NCBI GenBank assembly: GCA_002405475.1 | Contig: DHLX01000009.1 | Span: 1-51,307, forward strand | Reading direction: 5' to 3' | Source: Burkholderiales bacterium UBA4657 | Lineage (GTDB): Bacteria > Pseudomonadota > Gammaproteobacteria > Burkholderiales > Burkholderiaceae_E | DNA: 51,307 nt | In this document: in pieces, positions 25,759 to 34,993 of the stretch | Layout of the letters: the number at the start of each line of letters is the position of its first letter | How positions within the stretch are numbered: position 1 is the stretch's first letter | Notes under the pieces: generated by a model | What the model was told of the DNA's origin: nothing | The model's database searches: none | The model's input: only the letters and a program-made list of their open reading frames with translations | Translations under genes and position numbers: made by a program

Positions 25759-26535
25759 TTATCTTGCCGCGTTTTTGACCTCTGCTTCAGCCAGCCAGCG
25801 ACGCAAAAAACGTCGATCCTGCTCATTCAAGCCATGCAGTTGTCCGCCCAGTTTTAGCTTCCCTATTCCAGCCTCGTCCAAGCGCACAATTCGTATAGCT
25901 GCAATCCGGATGCTATAGCCACCTAGTTGCAACAAGCTATCCTTGACTACCTGCCCACGCTCATAGACCTGCGCGAATTGCTTGGCATCGACGGTCCAGG
26001 CCACACCCTCCTCACTGAGGTTATCAATATCAACGCTTAACTGATTCTGTTCCCCTTCTGTCGCACCATTAAGAACCAACTTGGCATTGTGGCTGCGATG
26101 TGCGAGACCGATAATCCGGTAATGTCGACGCGATTGCAGTCGTATCATGACCTTGGGTCGGGCAGTGACGAGATAAGCGGAGTGCTTCTCCCGTATCGGT
26201 ACACGCCAGATAACGCAACCCATGGGAGCCATTGCATTAAACAGCAAGTCGTGCGTCTGTGTCAGGGATTGCCAAACTGACTCGGCATTTGCTGGATGCA
26301 ATAGCAGTGAGTCATGCCGAGCCTCACTGAGTCTGAAATGGAAAATATCCGAAGATAACGGAGTATTGACAATCAGGGTTTGTTGAGTGCGTTGCAAAAA
26401 ATCCAGCACACCGGCCATTTCTCGTGCATCGTGCAGGCGTCGCTCTGGCTCATCCAGGCGCGACCCTACCTCCTCATCCAGGGCAGGCTCGTTTGTTTCC
26501 TGAGAGCGTAGTGAAAACAAGTTTAACCATTTCAT
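25759..26535 (-). CDS. PilZ-domain protein with YcgR-like N-terminal region (c-di-GMP receptor)
   Basis: The 258-residue protein carries the two c-di-GMP-binding motifs of PilZ: RRHYR (residues 136-140, RxxxR) and NLSEEG (172-177, a D/NxSxxG variant) preceded by VDID. The N-terminal 120 residues (LIVNTPLSSDIFHFRLSEAR onward) resemble the YcgR-type beta domain. It probably senses c-di-GMP and adjusts motility or surface behaviour through a partner; no flagellar or pilus gene is in the window to name it. ATG 26535 is chosen for length and an AAGG upstream; ATG 26571 and 26589 would extend into comEC. It lies 25 nt after comEC. Confidence 0.78.
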   Translation of the reverse strand: MKWLNLFSLRSQETNEPALDEEVGSRLDEPERRLHDAREMAGVLDFLQRTQQTLIVNTPLSSDIFHFRLSEARHDSLLLHPANAESVWQSLTQTHDLLFNAMAPMGCVIWRVPIREKHSAYLVTARPKVMIRLQSRRHYRIIGLAHRSHNAKLVLNGATEGEQNQLSVDIDNLSEEGVAWTVDAKQFAQVYERGQVVKDSLLQLGGYSIRIAAIRIVRLDEAGIGKLKLGGQLHGLNEQDRRFLRRWLAEAEVKNAAR

Positions 26536-26560
26536 ATTGCTAATCTTACCTTGTCCAGGC

Positions 26561-28945
26561 TCAAAAACCATGCCAATAACGCGGTTCAAGTTGTCGCTGT
26601 GATTCTATTTTCCAACCCGAAGGGGAAAAATAGACCCGAACCGCACCTTGTAAGTCAGTACGCCATACCTGTGCCCCTCTGTCATGATAGCGATCTAACA
26701 CCTGGGGTCTGGGATGTTGAAAGCGGTTCAGATAACCAGCCTGCGCTATCGCGGCCTGGGGTTTGACCACATCCAGGAATAACTCGGAAGATGATGACTG
26801 GCTACCATGATGCGGCATCAGCATCACCGTCGCACGCAAACTGTCTGCGCTCTGCTCTCGTACCAGCTGCCGCTCCTGCAAAGCTTCAATATCTCCGGTC
26901 AATAACAGGCTGTGGCCTGAGGCGCTGACTTTCAGTACGCAACTCAAACCGTTGTCATTACTGGCAAGCGTCTCATCGTGCGGATGTAATATTTCAAATT
27001 GCACACCGTCCCATTCCCAACGCTGACCCGATTCACAAGCCACAAAACGTCGTGCCTGGCGCTGTATGTCGTGTCCCTCCGGCAAACTGCCCATGACTTC
27101 ATCAACCTGCCGTGCTGCCATTATCGACAAGGCGCCACCGCTGTGATCGCCATCATCGTGCGATACCAGCACGCGATCGAGTCGTCGTAAACCCACGGCA
27201 CGCAAATACGGCAGCACTATCCGGGCGCCGGCATCGGCCTGCTCAGACCAGACCGGACCGGTATCGTAAAGCAAACTATGATGACGGGTTCTAAGCAGTA
27301 TGGCACTACCCTGCCCGACATCCAGCGCCCAGGCTTCCAAACTATGGGTGGGCAGTTTCGGCGTACTGGTCAAAAACATGGGCAACATGGCCAAAATACC
27401 GAGCACCCTTTGCCAGCCAGGTCGGTTCGGCATGAACAGGCAGCAGGCGCCTACAAAACCGAGCCAAATCCATCCCACTGCAGGTACTGCAAATTCTACT
27501 GCCGCCCATTCCCAGCGCCCCATGAACGTCATAATCTGCATCAAAAGTTGCAATAGCGTATCCGCGCACTCCAATGGCAAATCCCAACCAGTCAAAACCA
27601 GTATCAGGCTACCCAACAGCGCTAACGGGGTTACCAGGAAACTGACAACGGGTATGGCCACGGCGTTAGCCACCGGGCTGATCAATGAGACCTGCTGAAA
27701 AAACCATAAAGTCACTGGCAACAGTCCTACGGTGACTGCCAGCTGCGCCCGAGTGGCCGTCTGTAGCTGACCTTTCCACGAGTTGTCCTGACTCATGGGT
27801 ACCGCGAGCATGAGAAAAGCTACGGCCGAGAATGATAACCAGAACCCGGCCGAACCTACGGCCCAGGGGTCGAGCAGCAGTACCACCATCAGCGCCAGAC
27901 TCAGAACATGAAACGGGCGCGTCGCCTTGCTGGTCAAGATCGCCAGCGCCACCGCGCACAACATATACAAAGTACGCTGTGCCGGCACCCCGAAACCTGC
28001 CATCAAGGTGTATAACAAGGCAGTCATGACCCCGGCAATAGCGGCAACTTTGAGCCCTACGGTACGCATAGCCCAAGCCTGGCGCCGCCATACCGCCCAG
28101 CGCCACACTTTCCAGCTCAGCGCAGACATCAAGGCAGCCAGCATGGTTATGTGCAAACCAGAAATACTGAGTAAATGTCCTATGCCAGTCCGGTTAAACA
28201 GGGTCCAGTCATCCTGCTCGACATAACGCTGCTCACCCATGACCAGGGCAGCAATAACGCCGGCGTAGGCTGAGGGTGCCAGCGCACTCAAAATACTTTC
28301 GCCGGCGTGCTGGCGGGCACGATCGAGTACGCTGCTCACCGACCAGGTCCAAGGCTGAACCAGTAAAGGCGTTTCAGTGTTGCGTACCGTGCCCGAAGCA
28401 CGCAAACCCTGCTCCAGCATCCAGCGTTCCACGTCAAAGCCATGCGGGTTATATAAACCGTGGGGGCGCTTAAGCCGAACCGTCAATTGCCAGCGCGCGC
28501 CAGCCTGTAATCTCGGTACGGCTGTCTCAGCCGAACGCGGATACCAAGTCAGTGACAATAGACCGGGAATTCCTGGAGGGGCCTGTTCCACTTCAAATTG
28601 AAACCGTAGGCCACTACTGTTCAAACCAGCACTGGTCACGGGTATCCCTCTTACCACTCCCGTGATTCGAACCTCTTTCATTTCGAATGCGGGATCAAGT
28701 TTGTCAGACAAGCGCCATTCGGCACGCCACTGTGCCCAACTGGCACCCAGTGCCGCTGCCATCAGCGTCATGAAAGCCATGCTGACCAGATTGAGCTGAT
28801 TTTTTTTGAAATGAATGACAACGAGCAAAACCAGCAACGAGGCCGTTAGCCAATACAACAGTGCACCCGGCAAACGCGCCTGTTGCTGCAGGACATAAAC
28901 CCCCAGTGCAAAAGCGCCCGCCCACCAGGGAAAGCGATAAGTCAA
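26561..28945 (-). CDS. comEC: DNA internalisation competence protein ComEC/Rec2
   Basis: The 794-residue inner-membrane protein forms the channel that takes up single-stranded DNA during natural transformation. It has N-terminal membrane segments and a DUF4131-type domain, the central competence domain (FNRTGIGHLLSISGLHITML) with many membrane helices, and a C-terminal metallo-beta-lactamase domain (ALDVGQGSAILL, SHDDGDHSGG, LMPHHGS) that is probably the nuclease degrading the non-transforming strand. Its ATG overlaps the tatD stop by four bases (ATGA). The complete motifs suggest a functional gene; no other competence gene is nearby. Confidence 0.93.
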   Translation of the reverse strand: MTYRFPWWAGAFALGVYVLQQQARLPGALLYWLTASLLVLLVVIHFKKNQLNLVSMAFMTLMAAALGASWAQWRAEWRLSDKLDPAFEMKEVRITGVVRGIPVTSAGLNSSGLRFQFEVEQAPPGIPGLLSLTWYPRSAETAVPRLQAGARWQLTVRLKRPHGLYNPHGFDVERWMLEQGLRASGTVRNTETPLLVQPWTWSVSSVLDRARQHAGESILSALAPSAYAGVIAALVMGEQRYVEQDDWTLFNRTGIGHLLSISGLHITMLAALMSALSWKVWRWAVWRRQAWAMRTVGLKVAAIAGVMTALLYTLMAGFGVPAQRTLYMLCAVALAILTSKATRPFHVLSLALMVVLLLDPWAVGSAGFWLSFSAVAFLMLAVPMSQDNSWKGQLQTATRAQLAVTVGLLPVTLWFFQQVSLISPVANAVAIPVVSFLVTPLALLGSLILVLTGWDLPLECADTLLQLLMQIMTFMGRWEWAAVEFAVPAVGWIWLGFVGACCLFMPNRPGWQRVLGILAMLPMFLTSTPKLPTHSLEAWALDVGQGSAILLRTRHHSLLYDTGPVWSEQADAGARIVLPYLRAVGLRRLDRVLVSHDDGDHSGGALSIMAARQVDEVMGSLPEGHDIQRQARRFVACESGQRWEWDGVQFEILHPHDETLASNDNGLSCVLKVSASGHSLLLTGDIEALQERQLVREQSADSLRATVMLMPHHGSQSSSSELFLDVVKPQAAIAQAGYLNRFQHPRPQVLDRYHDRGAQVWRTDLQGAVRVYFSPSGWKIESQRQLEPRYWHGF

Positions 28946-29745
28946 TCAGGCCTCGCTGGGGCAGCGCCAAGTCGTGGCAGTGCCTGCAACGCATTGCGTG
29001 TAGTCGCGGCTGCCAGTTCTGGCAGACTAATTCCTCTGATCTGAGCCAAAGTTTCGGCAATACGCGGTAACTGCGCCGGTTCATTACGTCCTGGGCGCAG
29101 CCAGGCAGGGGGAATGTCGGGTGCATCGGTTTCCAGTACCAGTACTTCGAGCGGCAGCTGGTACGCCAGCCGACGTATCTGCAAGGCGCGATCAAACGTC
29201 ATGGCACCACCAAATCCCAATTTGAAGCCCAGATGAATAAAGGCCTCAGCCTGCTGCTGGCTACCATTAAAGGCGTGTGCCATACCGCCCCGTATACGCA
29301 CGCGCCTTAATTGCTTCAGTAACGCATCTTGCGACCGCCTGATGTGCAAGATCACCGGCAAATCAAACTCAGCCGCCAGCTTCAGCTGTTCGACATAAAA
29401 AAATTCCTGGCGCTCTGCAACACCCAGTGCTATCGGATCAAAAAAATCCAGGCCAATTTCACCGATACCCACAAAATGCGGATCGTCTAAAGCCAGCTCG
29501 AGGCTATGACGTAACTCAAGCAAATCTGATTCCTGAGCCCGGTGCACGTACATAGGATGTATACCGAGAGCATAGGCAAACCGGGTATCCTGGTGAGCAA
29601 GCTGATATACCACCGAGAAATTGGCTCGTTCGACGGCTGGAATAACTAGTTTGTCAATACCAGCAGCAGTCAGCCGGGCGATAACCTGGTCTCGGTCGGC
29701 GTCAAACTCGGCAGCGTCCAGATGACAATGCGTATCGATCCACAT
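28942..29745 (-). CDS. tatD: TatD family metal-dependent deoxyribonuclease
   Basis: The 267-residue TIM-barrel hydrolase has the metal ligands DTHCHLD at the N-terminus, GEIGLDFFD, PVILHIRRS, AHAFNGS and the C-terminal ETDAPDIPP. TatD enzymes are 3'-5' exonucleases acting on damaged DNA and possibly in DNA fragmentation. It is co-transcribed with comEC by a four-base overlap, which fits a link to DNA processing. It is divergent from the DUF2062 gene, with only 18 nt between start codons. Confidence 0.92.
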   Translation of the reverse strand: MWIDTHCHLDAAEFDADRDQVIARLTAAGIDKLVIPAVERANFSVVYQLAHQDTRFAYALGIHPMYVHRAQESDLLELRHSLELALDDPHFVGIGEIGLDFFDPIALGVAERQEFFYVEQLKLAAEFDLPVILHIRRSQDALLKQLRRVRIRGGMAHAFNGSQQQAEAFIHLGFKLGFGGAMTFDRALQIRRLAYQLPLEVLVLETDAPDIPPAWLRPGRNEPAQLPRIAETLAQIRGISLPELAAATTRNALQALPRLGAAPARPD

Positions 29746-29763
29746 TACAGTACACTTACCCCC

Positions 29764-30318
29764 ATGTTGAAAAAACGCTTCAAGAAAATTTTACCGACTT
29801 ACGAAAGTGTCGTTGAAAACAAGTTCCTCCGTCTATTTGGCGACCTGCTTTTACATCCTGGCATTTGGGCATGGAATCGGCGTAGTGTAGCGGGTGGTAT
29901 CGCTACTGGCCTGTTTTGCGGGCTCATTCCCGGTCCGTTACAGGTAATCACTGCGACTGCTGCCGCGATTTTTTTTCGCATCAATCTACCCGTCGCTATT
30001 GTAGGTACGTTTTATACCAACCCCCTTACTATCGTTCCGCTTTATCTGCTTGGTTACGAAATTGGTGCCTTCACCCTGGGAGCAACGGGTGGAGTGGCGC
30101 CACCGCCACCGCCAGACTTTGTCTGGGGTGAATTTGGTCAGTCAATGCGCGATCTGATCGGCTGGGGACTGAATCTCGGAGCGCCCCTCGCACTGGGTGT
30201 TTTGTTACTTGCCGTGCTATTGGCAATTGGGGGCTATATCGTCGTTCGTTTAGCCTGGCACATTTATTTGCGCCATGTTGCCGTCAAACGCAAGCGATCC
30301 GGACTGACATCAGGCTAA
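29764..30318 (+). CDS. DUF2062 membrane protein
   Basis: The 184-residue protein starts MLKKRFKKILPTYESV, the usual DUF2062 opening. Conserved hydrophobic segments follow (SVAGGIATGLFCGLIPGPLQ, VGTFYTNPLTIVPLYLLGYE), a proline-rich loop VAPPPPPDF and two C-terminal membrane helices. The function is unknown; the domain is common in proteobacterial inner membranes. ATG 29764 is preferred to an upstream in-frame ATG because the extension would run into divergent tatD. Its last nine bases overlap the convergent lolD 3' end. Confidence 0.88.
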   Translation: MLKKRFKKILPTYESVVENKFLRLFGDLLLHPGIWAWNRRSVAGGIATGLFCGLIPGPLQVITATAAAIFFRINLPVAIVGTFYTNPLTIVPLYLLGYEIGAFTLGATGGVAPPPPPDFVWGEFGQSMRDLIGWGLNLGAPLALGVLLLAVLLAIGGYIVVRLAWHIYLRHVAVKRKRSGLTSG

Positions 30319-30984
30319 CAGCCCATTTTTCAGGGTTAATTGAGTGTCACAGCGCGTCGCCAGTTCCATATCGTGGGTGACAATCACCAAAGCAGTGCCA
30401 AATTGCTGATTCAGCGACAACATGACTTCAAAAACTGCTTCGGCCGTGGCACGATCCAGATTGCCGGTCGGCTCATCGGCCAAAACACAGGCTGGCTGCG
30501 TGACCAGGGCACGCGCCAGGGCGGCACGCTGGCGCTCCCCCCCTGATAGTTCACCCGGCGCATGCTGTAAGCGCTGCCCCAGACCCACCGCCTTCAATAT
30601 TTTTTCAGCCTGTTCTCGTGCCTCGGCTTTTGGCATACGCCGTATCCACAAGGGCATGGCGACATTATCCAGCGCGCTGAATTCGGGCAACAGGTGGTGA
30701 AACTGATAGACAAAACCCAGATAACGGTTACGCAGCGCCCCTTGCTCCACCTCGCCCAGGCGTGAATAGGGCTGGTCATTCAGCAAAACCTCACCACCAC
30801 TCGGGCTATCCAAGCCACCCAGTACGTGCAGCAAGGTACTTTTCCCGGTACCACTGGCACCGACGATGGCAATACGTTGCCCCTGTTCAATTGTGAAATT
30901 GATACCGCGTAAAACAGGAATGACTTGATCACCGGTGCCATATATCTTGGTCACCTCTCTGGCTTGCAAGACTGGCTTATTCAT
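30310..30984 (-). CDS. lolD: Lipoprotein-releasing ABC transporter ATPase LolD
   Basis: The 224-residue ATPase powers release of outer-membrane lipoproteins from the inner membrane to LolA. Motifs are Walker A GASGTGKST, signature LSGGERQRAALARA, Walker B CVLADEPTGNLD and the switch VTHD. ATG 30984 overlaps the lolC stop by eight bases and has GGAGGC nine bases upstream (inside lolC), so it is chosen over a longer frame that reaches 31011. It is an operon with the permease just before it. Confidence 0.93.
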   Translation of the reverse strand: MNKPVLQAREVTKIYGTGDQVIPVLRGINFTIEQGQRIAIVGASGTGKSTLLHVLGGLDSPSGGEVLLNDQPYSRLGEVEQGALRNRYLGFVYQFHHLLPEFSALDNVAMPLWIRRMPKAEAREQAEKILKAVGLGQRLQHAPGELSGGERQRAALARALVTQPACVLADEPTGNLDRATAEAVFEVMLSLNQQFGTALVIVTHDMELATRCDTQLTLKNGLLA

Positions 30985-32236
30985 AGCGTAATGCCTCCGC
31001 CGGTTTGACACGCGAAGCGCTATAGCTCGGGTACAAGGTCGCCAGCAAACTCATCACCACCGAAACTGCGCCTATGGTGGCAATGTCGGGTAAACGTGGA
31101 TCGCTGGGCAGAGAATTGATGAAATAAATATCTTTGGGCAAAAATTGCAGACCAATCACACGCTCTATGGCAGGCACAATAATATCAACATTGAATGCAA
31201 TCAGCGCCCCCAGGCTCACCCCCAGTGCGGTACCGACCAAGCCGATGATCGCCCCCTGAATCATGAAAATTTTCATGATTGAGCGTGGTGCAGCACCCAG
31301 AGTACGCAGGATGGCAATATCGCTTTGCTTGTCAGTCACGGTCATGACCAGGGTACTGACCAGATTGAAGGCCGCGACTGCAATAATGAGGGTCAGAATA
31401 ATAAACATCATGCGTTTTTCAGTCTGTACAGCAGCGAACCAGGTTCTGTTTTGCGCTGACCAGTCCCTGACGTATTTGTCGGTCTCTAGCTGTACCGCTA
31501 ACTGCCGCGCAATCAACGGTGCCTCATGTATGTTGTCCACTTTGAGGCGCACACCCGTTACACCATCGACGCGAAACAGTTTGGCAGCATCCTCAAGATG
31601 AATAAACGCCAGAGTAGAGTCATATTCATAGTGACCGGATTCAAATACCCCCGATACAGTGAATTGACGCATTCTGGGTAGTACGCCAGCAGGAGTCACC
31701 GTACCCTGAGGAGCGATTACCGCCACTTTGTCGCCCAGTCTCAAACCTAACGAGAAGGCCAGCTCCCGTCCCAGAACGATATTAAACCCGCCTGGTACCA
31801 GATCGCTTAAACGTCCACCGAGTAATTCTTTACCAAAATCGGCCACCTGAGGTTCGAGCGCCGGGTCGATGCCGCGTATCAAAGCGCCGCGCAATACTTC
31901 ATCGCGCACCAGCATCGCCTGACCCGAAACATAGGGTGCTGCTGCCAATACTCGCGGGTTACGTTGCGCTTGCTGCGCGGTTTTCGTCCAGTCCTGCATG
32001 GCACCACGAGCATCCACAATTTCAATGTGCGATAAGACCGACAGCATCCGGTCACGCACTTCTTTCTGGAAACCATTCATCACTGACAATACGATAATCA
32101 GCGCTGCCACACCGATGGTGATGCCGAGCATCGAAATTAAGGAAATGAAGGAAATAAAACGGTTCTTGCGCGCACCGCGCCGGGCGCGCGTATAGCGCCA
32201 GCCGATTTGCCATTCAAAGGGTTCAAATAGTGTCAT
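30977..32236 (-). CDS. lolC: Lipoprotein-releasing ABC transporter permease (LolC/LolE/LolF type)
   Basis: The 419-residue permease has an N-terminal cytoplasmic anchor and first membrane helix (SFISLISMLGITIGVAALII), a large periplasmic domain (about 50-270) and three C-terminal helices, with the FtsX/MacB-type ending YPSYSASRVKPAEALRYE. With LolD it extracts lipoproteins. Only one permease gene is present here, so the complex may be a homodimer (LolF-like) unless a second gene lies elsewhere. It starts 31 nt from the divergent COG4255 gene. Confidence 0.92.
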   Translation of the reverse strand: MTLFEPFEWQIGWRYTRARRGARKNRFISFISLISMLGITIGVAALIIVLSVMNGFQKEVRDRMLSVLSHIEIVDARGAMQDWTKTAQQAQRNPRVLAAAPYVSGQAMLVRDEVLRGALIRGIDPALEPQVADFGKELLGGRLSDLVPGGFNIVLGRELAFSLGLRLGDKVAVIAPQGTVTPAGVLPRMRQFTVSGVFESGHYEYDSTLAFIHLEDAAKLFRVDGVTGVRLKVDNIHEAPLIARQLAVQLETDKYVRDWSAQNRTWFAAVQTEKRMMFIILTLIIAVAAFNLVSTLVMTVTDKQSDIAILRTLGAAPRSIMKIFMIQGAIIGLVGTALGVSLGALIAFNVDIIVPAIERVIGLQFLPKDIYFINSLPSDPRLPDIATIGAVSVVMSLLATLYPSYSASRVKPAEALRYE

Positions 32237-32267
32237 AGATCAGTCCAGCGCGAGAGTTTGCCATAGA

Positions 32268-33278
32268 ATGACGGCTATGCAGTTAATTCTGTCTGACATC
32301 CTCTTGCCCACGGACGTTGCCGAGCACTGGTTACACGGTTTATCTTTACCCGGCCTGGAAAAATTGATGCTGGTCTCAGGCGGCAGACGACCGGAATCAC
32401 CTGCCGCCGCCGAATTTCAGCGAATTACTCCGGATATCCGGGCATTATTACGCCACCATGCGTTCCCGGTCAGCCCTGATCAGGCGGCTTTGGCACCTCT
32501 GCTGATGCTGGCTGATGGGCTGGATCCCGGAAAGCTGGTCTGGCATGTACTCAGCCCAGCGTATTATGCCTTGGCGCGGGACCATGTAGTCCTGGGGCAA
32601 ACACCGCTCAGTTGGGAAGACGAGCAAGACTGGCAGGCACTGGCGCAAATTGCCGCCGATATCTTCAGTCACGACGGTGGTCAGCTCATCGCCCTGCATC
32701 CTGAACGCTGGTATTGGCAGCATCCTCAGGCAGAGGGACTTTTGTCCTCTATGCCACAACGTGCCCTGGGACGTAATGTCGATATCTGGATGCCCGGTGG
32801 AAATGATCAGGCTGCACGTTTCTGGCGACGCTTGCATAATGAATTGCAAATGAGCTGGCATGAGCATAGCCTCAACAAAAAACGTGAACTACAAGGTCTG
32901 CCAGTGGCCAATGGTGTCTGGCTATATGGCTCAGGTGCGCTGCCTGCTACAAGTCCGGGCTCTCAATCAGCTTCGGTTAATGAGACACTGCCTGCAATAC
33001 AACGCGGACTGCAACACTGGGGCAGCTGTCATGATATTCAATTGATTGATGCGCTAAGCTTGCCTTATGCTCAACAGGATGTAAAAGGCTGGCGTCGTAC
33101 CCTGGAACAACTTGATTCGGACTTATTACGTCCACTGGCACAGAGCCGTCAGCTAAAAAAAATTACGCTTTGCGGTGAACAGACTTACTATGAACACACC
33201 CTGGCGCGCCATGACTCCTGGCGGTACTGGTTCAGGCGCTGGCGTCAGCCTGGTTTGGTCGATTGGCTCAGGGTATGA
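32268..33278 (+). CDS. COG4255/RpfE-type protein encoded with recJ
   Basis: The 336-residue cytoplasmic protein has no signal peptide or transmembrane segment. It resembles the family sometimes labelled 'regulatory protein RpfE type' or phosphoglycerate-mutase-like, which sits next to recJ in xanthomonads and betaproteobacteria. Recognisable stretches are the C-terminal KKITLCGEQTYYEHTLARHD, RRWRQPGLVDWLRV, and the GVWLYGSGALPAT loop reminiscent of an alkaline-phosphatase-superfamily core. The biochemical function is unknown. It ends in an ATGA overlap with recJ, so the two are translationally coupled. ATG 32268 or 32277 may be the start. The family assignment is from memory of synteny and motifs. 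Confidence 0.75.
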   Translation: MTAMQLILSDILLPTDVAEHWLHGLSLPGLEKLMLVSGGRRPESPAAAEFQRITPDIRALLRHHAFPVSPDQAALAPLLMLADGLDPGKLVWHVLSPAYYALARDHVVLGQTPLSWEDEQDWQALAQIAADIFSHDGGQLIALHPERWYWQHPQAEGLLSSMPQRALGRNVDIWMPGGNDQAARFWRRLHNELQMSWHEHSLNKKRELQGLPVANGVWLYGSGALPATSPGSQSASVNETLPAIQRGLQHWGSCHDIQLIDALSLPYAQQDVKGWRRTLEQLDSDLLRPLAQSRQLKKITLCGEQTYYEHTLARHDSWRYWFRRWRQPGLVDWLRV

Positions 33279-34993
33279 CAGCGAATCTGCACCAGTTATG
33301 CAGGACAAGTGTCCTTGAACGACCGCGACAGTGGCGTACTGAAACCTGGCTGACACAACAAGGGCTGCACCCCTTGATCGCTCGCTTGCTGGCGGCTCGA
33401 GGAGTCGCCACAATGCCGGCACAGCAAGCGGCTCAGTTACTCCCACCGCACGATTTACTAGGACTGAAACCGGCCACAGAACGGTTGGCACAAGCGATCA
33501 GCCAACAGGAAAAAATTATCGTGGTTGCCGACTACGATTGTGACGGTGCTACTGCCTGCGCCCTGGCAGTGCTGGGGCTAAAAAGATTGGGCGCCATAGT
33601 CGATTATGTCGTGCCTAACCGCTTTAACATGGGCTATGGCTTAAGCGAAGCTGCCGTCGATCTTGCTCTACAAGTGCAAGCGCAATTGATCATCACCGTT
33701 GATAACGGCATCGCCAGTCTGAGCGGAGTTGAATATGCCCAACGACAGCACGTAGATGTCGTCATTACCGACCATCACCTGCCCGCCTCACAGTTACCGT
33801 CGGCAGCGGCGATTGTCAATCCCAACCAGCCAGGGTGCGCTTTTGCTTCAAAACAGTTGGCTGGCGTCGGTGTCATGTTCTATGTCTTGCTCGGTTTACG
33901 TGCCAACCTAAGACAGGCGGGACAGTTTACGACAGAAACTCAACCCCGCCTTGATGACCTGCTGGATCTGGTTGCACTCGGCACCGTGGCCGACCTGGTC
34001 AAACTCGATGACAACAACCGGCTGCTGGTGAAACTGGGCCTGGATCGTATGCGTTCGGGGCAATGCCGCCCAGGGCTTCAGGCCTTGGCAAGGGTAGCAG
34101 GGCGCGAACCGCGCCAACTGACCGTGGCTGACCTTGGATTTTTAATCGGCCCCAGGCTGAATGCGGCGGGACGTCTGACCGATATGCGAATTGGTATTGA
34201 ATGTTTACTGAGTGAAAACAGCGAAAAGGCCTTCGAGCTGGCACTGCAATTAGATCGGACCAATACCGAGCGCCGCGAAATGCAACAGCAGATGCACGAA
34301 CTGGCGGAACAAGACCTAGAAATGAATATCAGCGACGAACAGCGGAGCATTGTACTGTTCAACCAACAATTTCATGTCGGTGTGATTGGCCTGTTAGCTT
34401 CACGCCTGAAAGATCGTTATCATTTGCCAACGCTGGTACTGGCCCCATCGGACAATGGTTTGTTAACGGGCTCGGGGCGCTCTATTCCCGGTCTGCACCT
34501 GCGTGATGTTCTTGATTGGGTCAGCAAACAGCAACCCGGCCTGTTAAAACGTTTTGGTGGCCATGCCATGGCTGCCGGGGTTAGCCTGGAGCCTGAGCAT
34601 TTCGAGATTTTTAAAACCAGCTTCGAACAGGCGTGCCAACACTGGCTAGGAACGGAACGTCCCGGTCGAATCTGGCATGTCGATGGCTCGCTTGAAACCG
34701 CTTATTTTCATCCGGGTATAGCCCAACTGCTGGAAAATGAAATCTGGGGGCAAGGGTTCGATGCCCCATTATTCTGGGACGAATGGCGCATTGTTTCGCA
34801 ACGAGTAATAAAAGACAAGCATCTGAAACTGGTTGTCGAAAGAGACGGTCGTCAGTTCGATGCTATAGCATTCCAGCGGACTGAACCTCTACCCGCTTCG
34901 ACTCATCTGGCTTACCGGCTTAACAATAACACCTGGAACGGATCAACAAACCTGCAGCTGATTATTGAATATGTAGCTGAACCTGATGATTAA
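33275..34993 (+). CDS. recJ: Single-stranded-DNA-specific exonuclease RecJ
   Basis: The 572-residue 5'-3' ssDNA exonuclease acts in RecFOR recombination, mismatch and base-excision repair. DHH-family motifs are VVADYDCDGATA, ITVDNGIAS, VVITDHHLP and, in the DHHA1 part, GSGRSIPGLHLRDVLDW and FGGHAMAAGVSL. ATG 33275 overlaps the preceding stop (ATGA) and is preferred over TTG 33263. The gene ends directly against the stop codon of the convergent DUF1631 gene with no spacer. Confidence 0.96.
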   Translation: MTANLHQLCRTSVLERPRQWRTETWLTQQGLHPLIARLLAARGVATMPAQQAAQLLPPHDLLGLKPATERLAQAISQQEKIIVVADYDCDGATACALAVLGLKRLGAIVDYVVPNRFNMGYGLSEAAVDLALQVQAQLIITVDNGIASLSGVEYAQRQHVDVVITDHHLPASQLPSAAAIVNPNQPGCAFASKQLAGVGVMFYVLLGLRANLRQAGQFTTETQPRLDDLLDLVALGTVADLVKLDDNNRLLVKLGLDRMRSGQCRPGLQALARVAGREPRQLTVADLGFLIGPRLNAAGRLTDMRIGIECLLSENSEKAFELALQLDRTNTERREMQQQMHELAEQDLEMNISDEQRSIVLFNQQFHVGVIGLLASRLKDRYHLPTLVLAPSDNGLLTGSGRSIPGLHLRDVLDWVSKQQPGLLKRFGGHAMAAGVSLEPEHFEIFKTSFEQACQHWLGTERPGRIWHVDGSLETAYFHPGIAQLLENEIWGQGFDAPLFWDEWRIVSQRVIKDKHLKLVVERDGRQFDAIAFQRTEPLPASTHLAYRLNNNTWNGSTNLQLIIEYVAEPDD

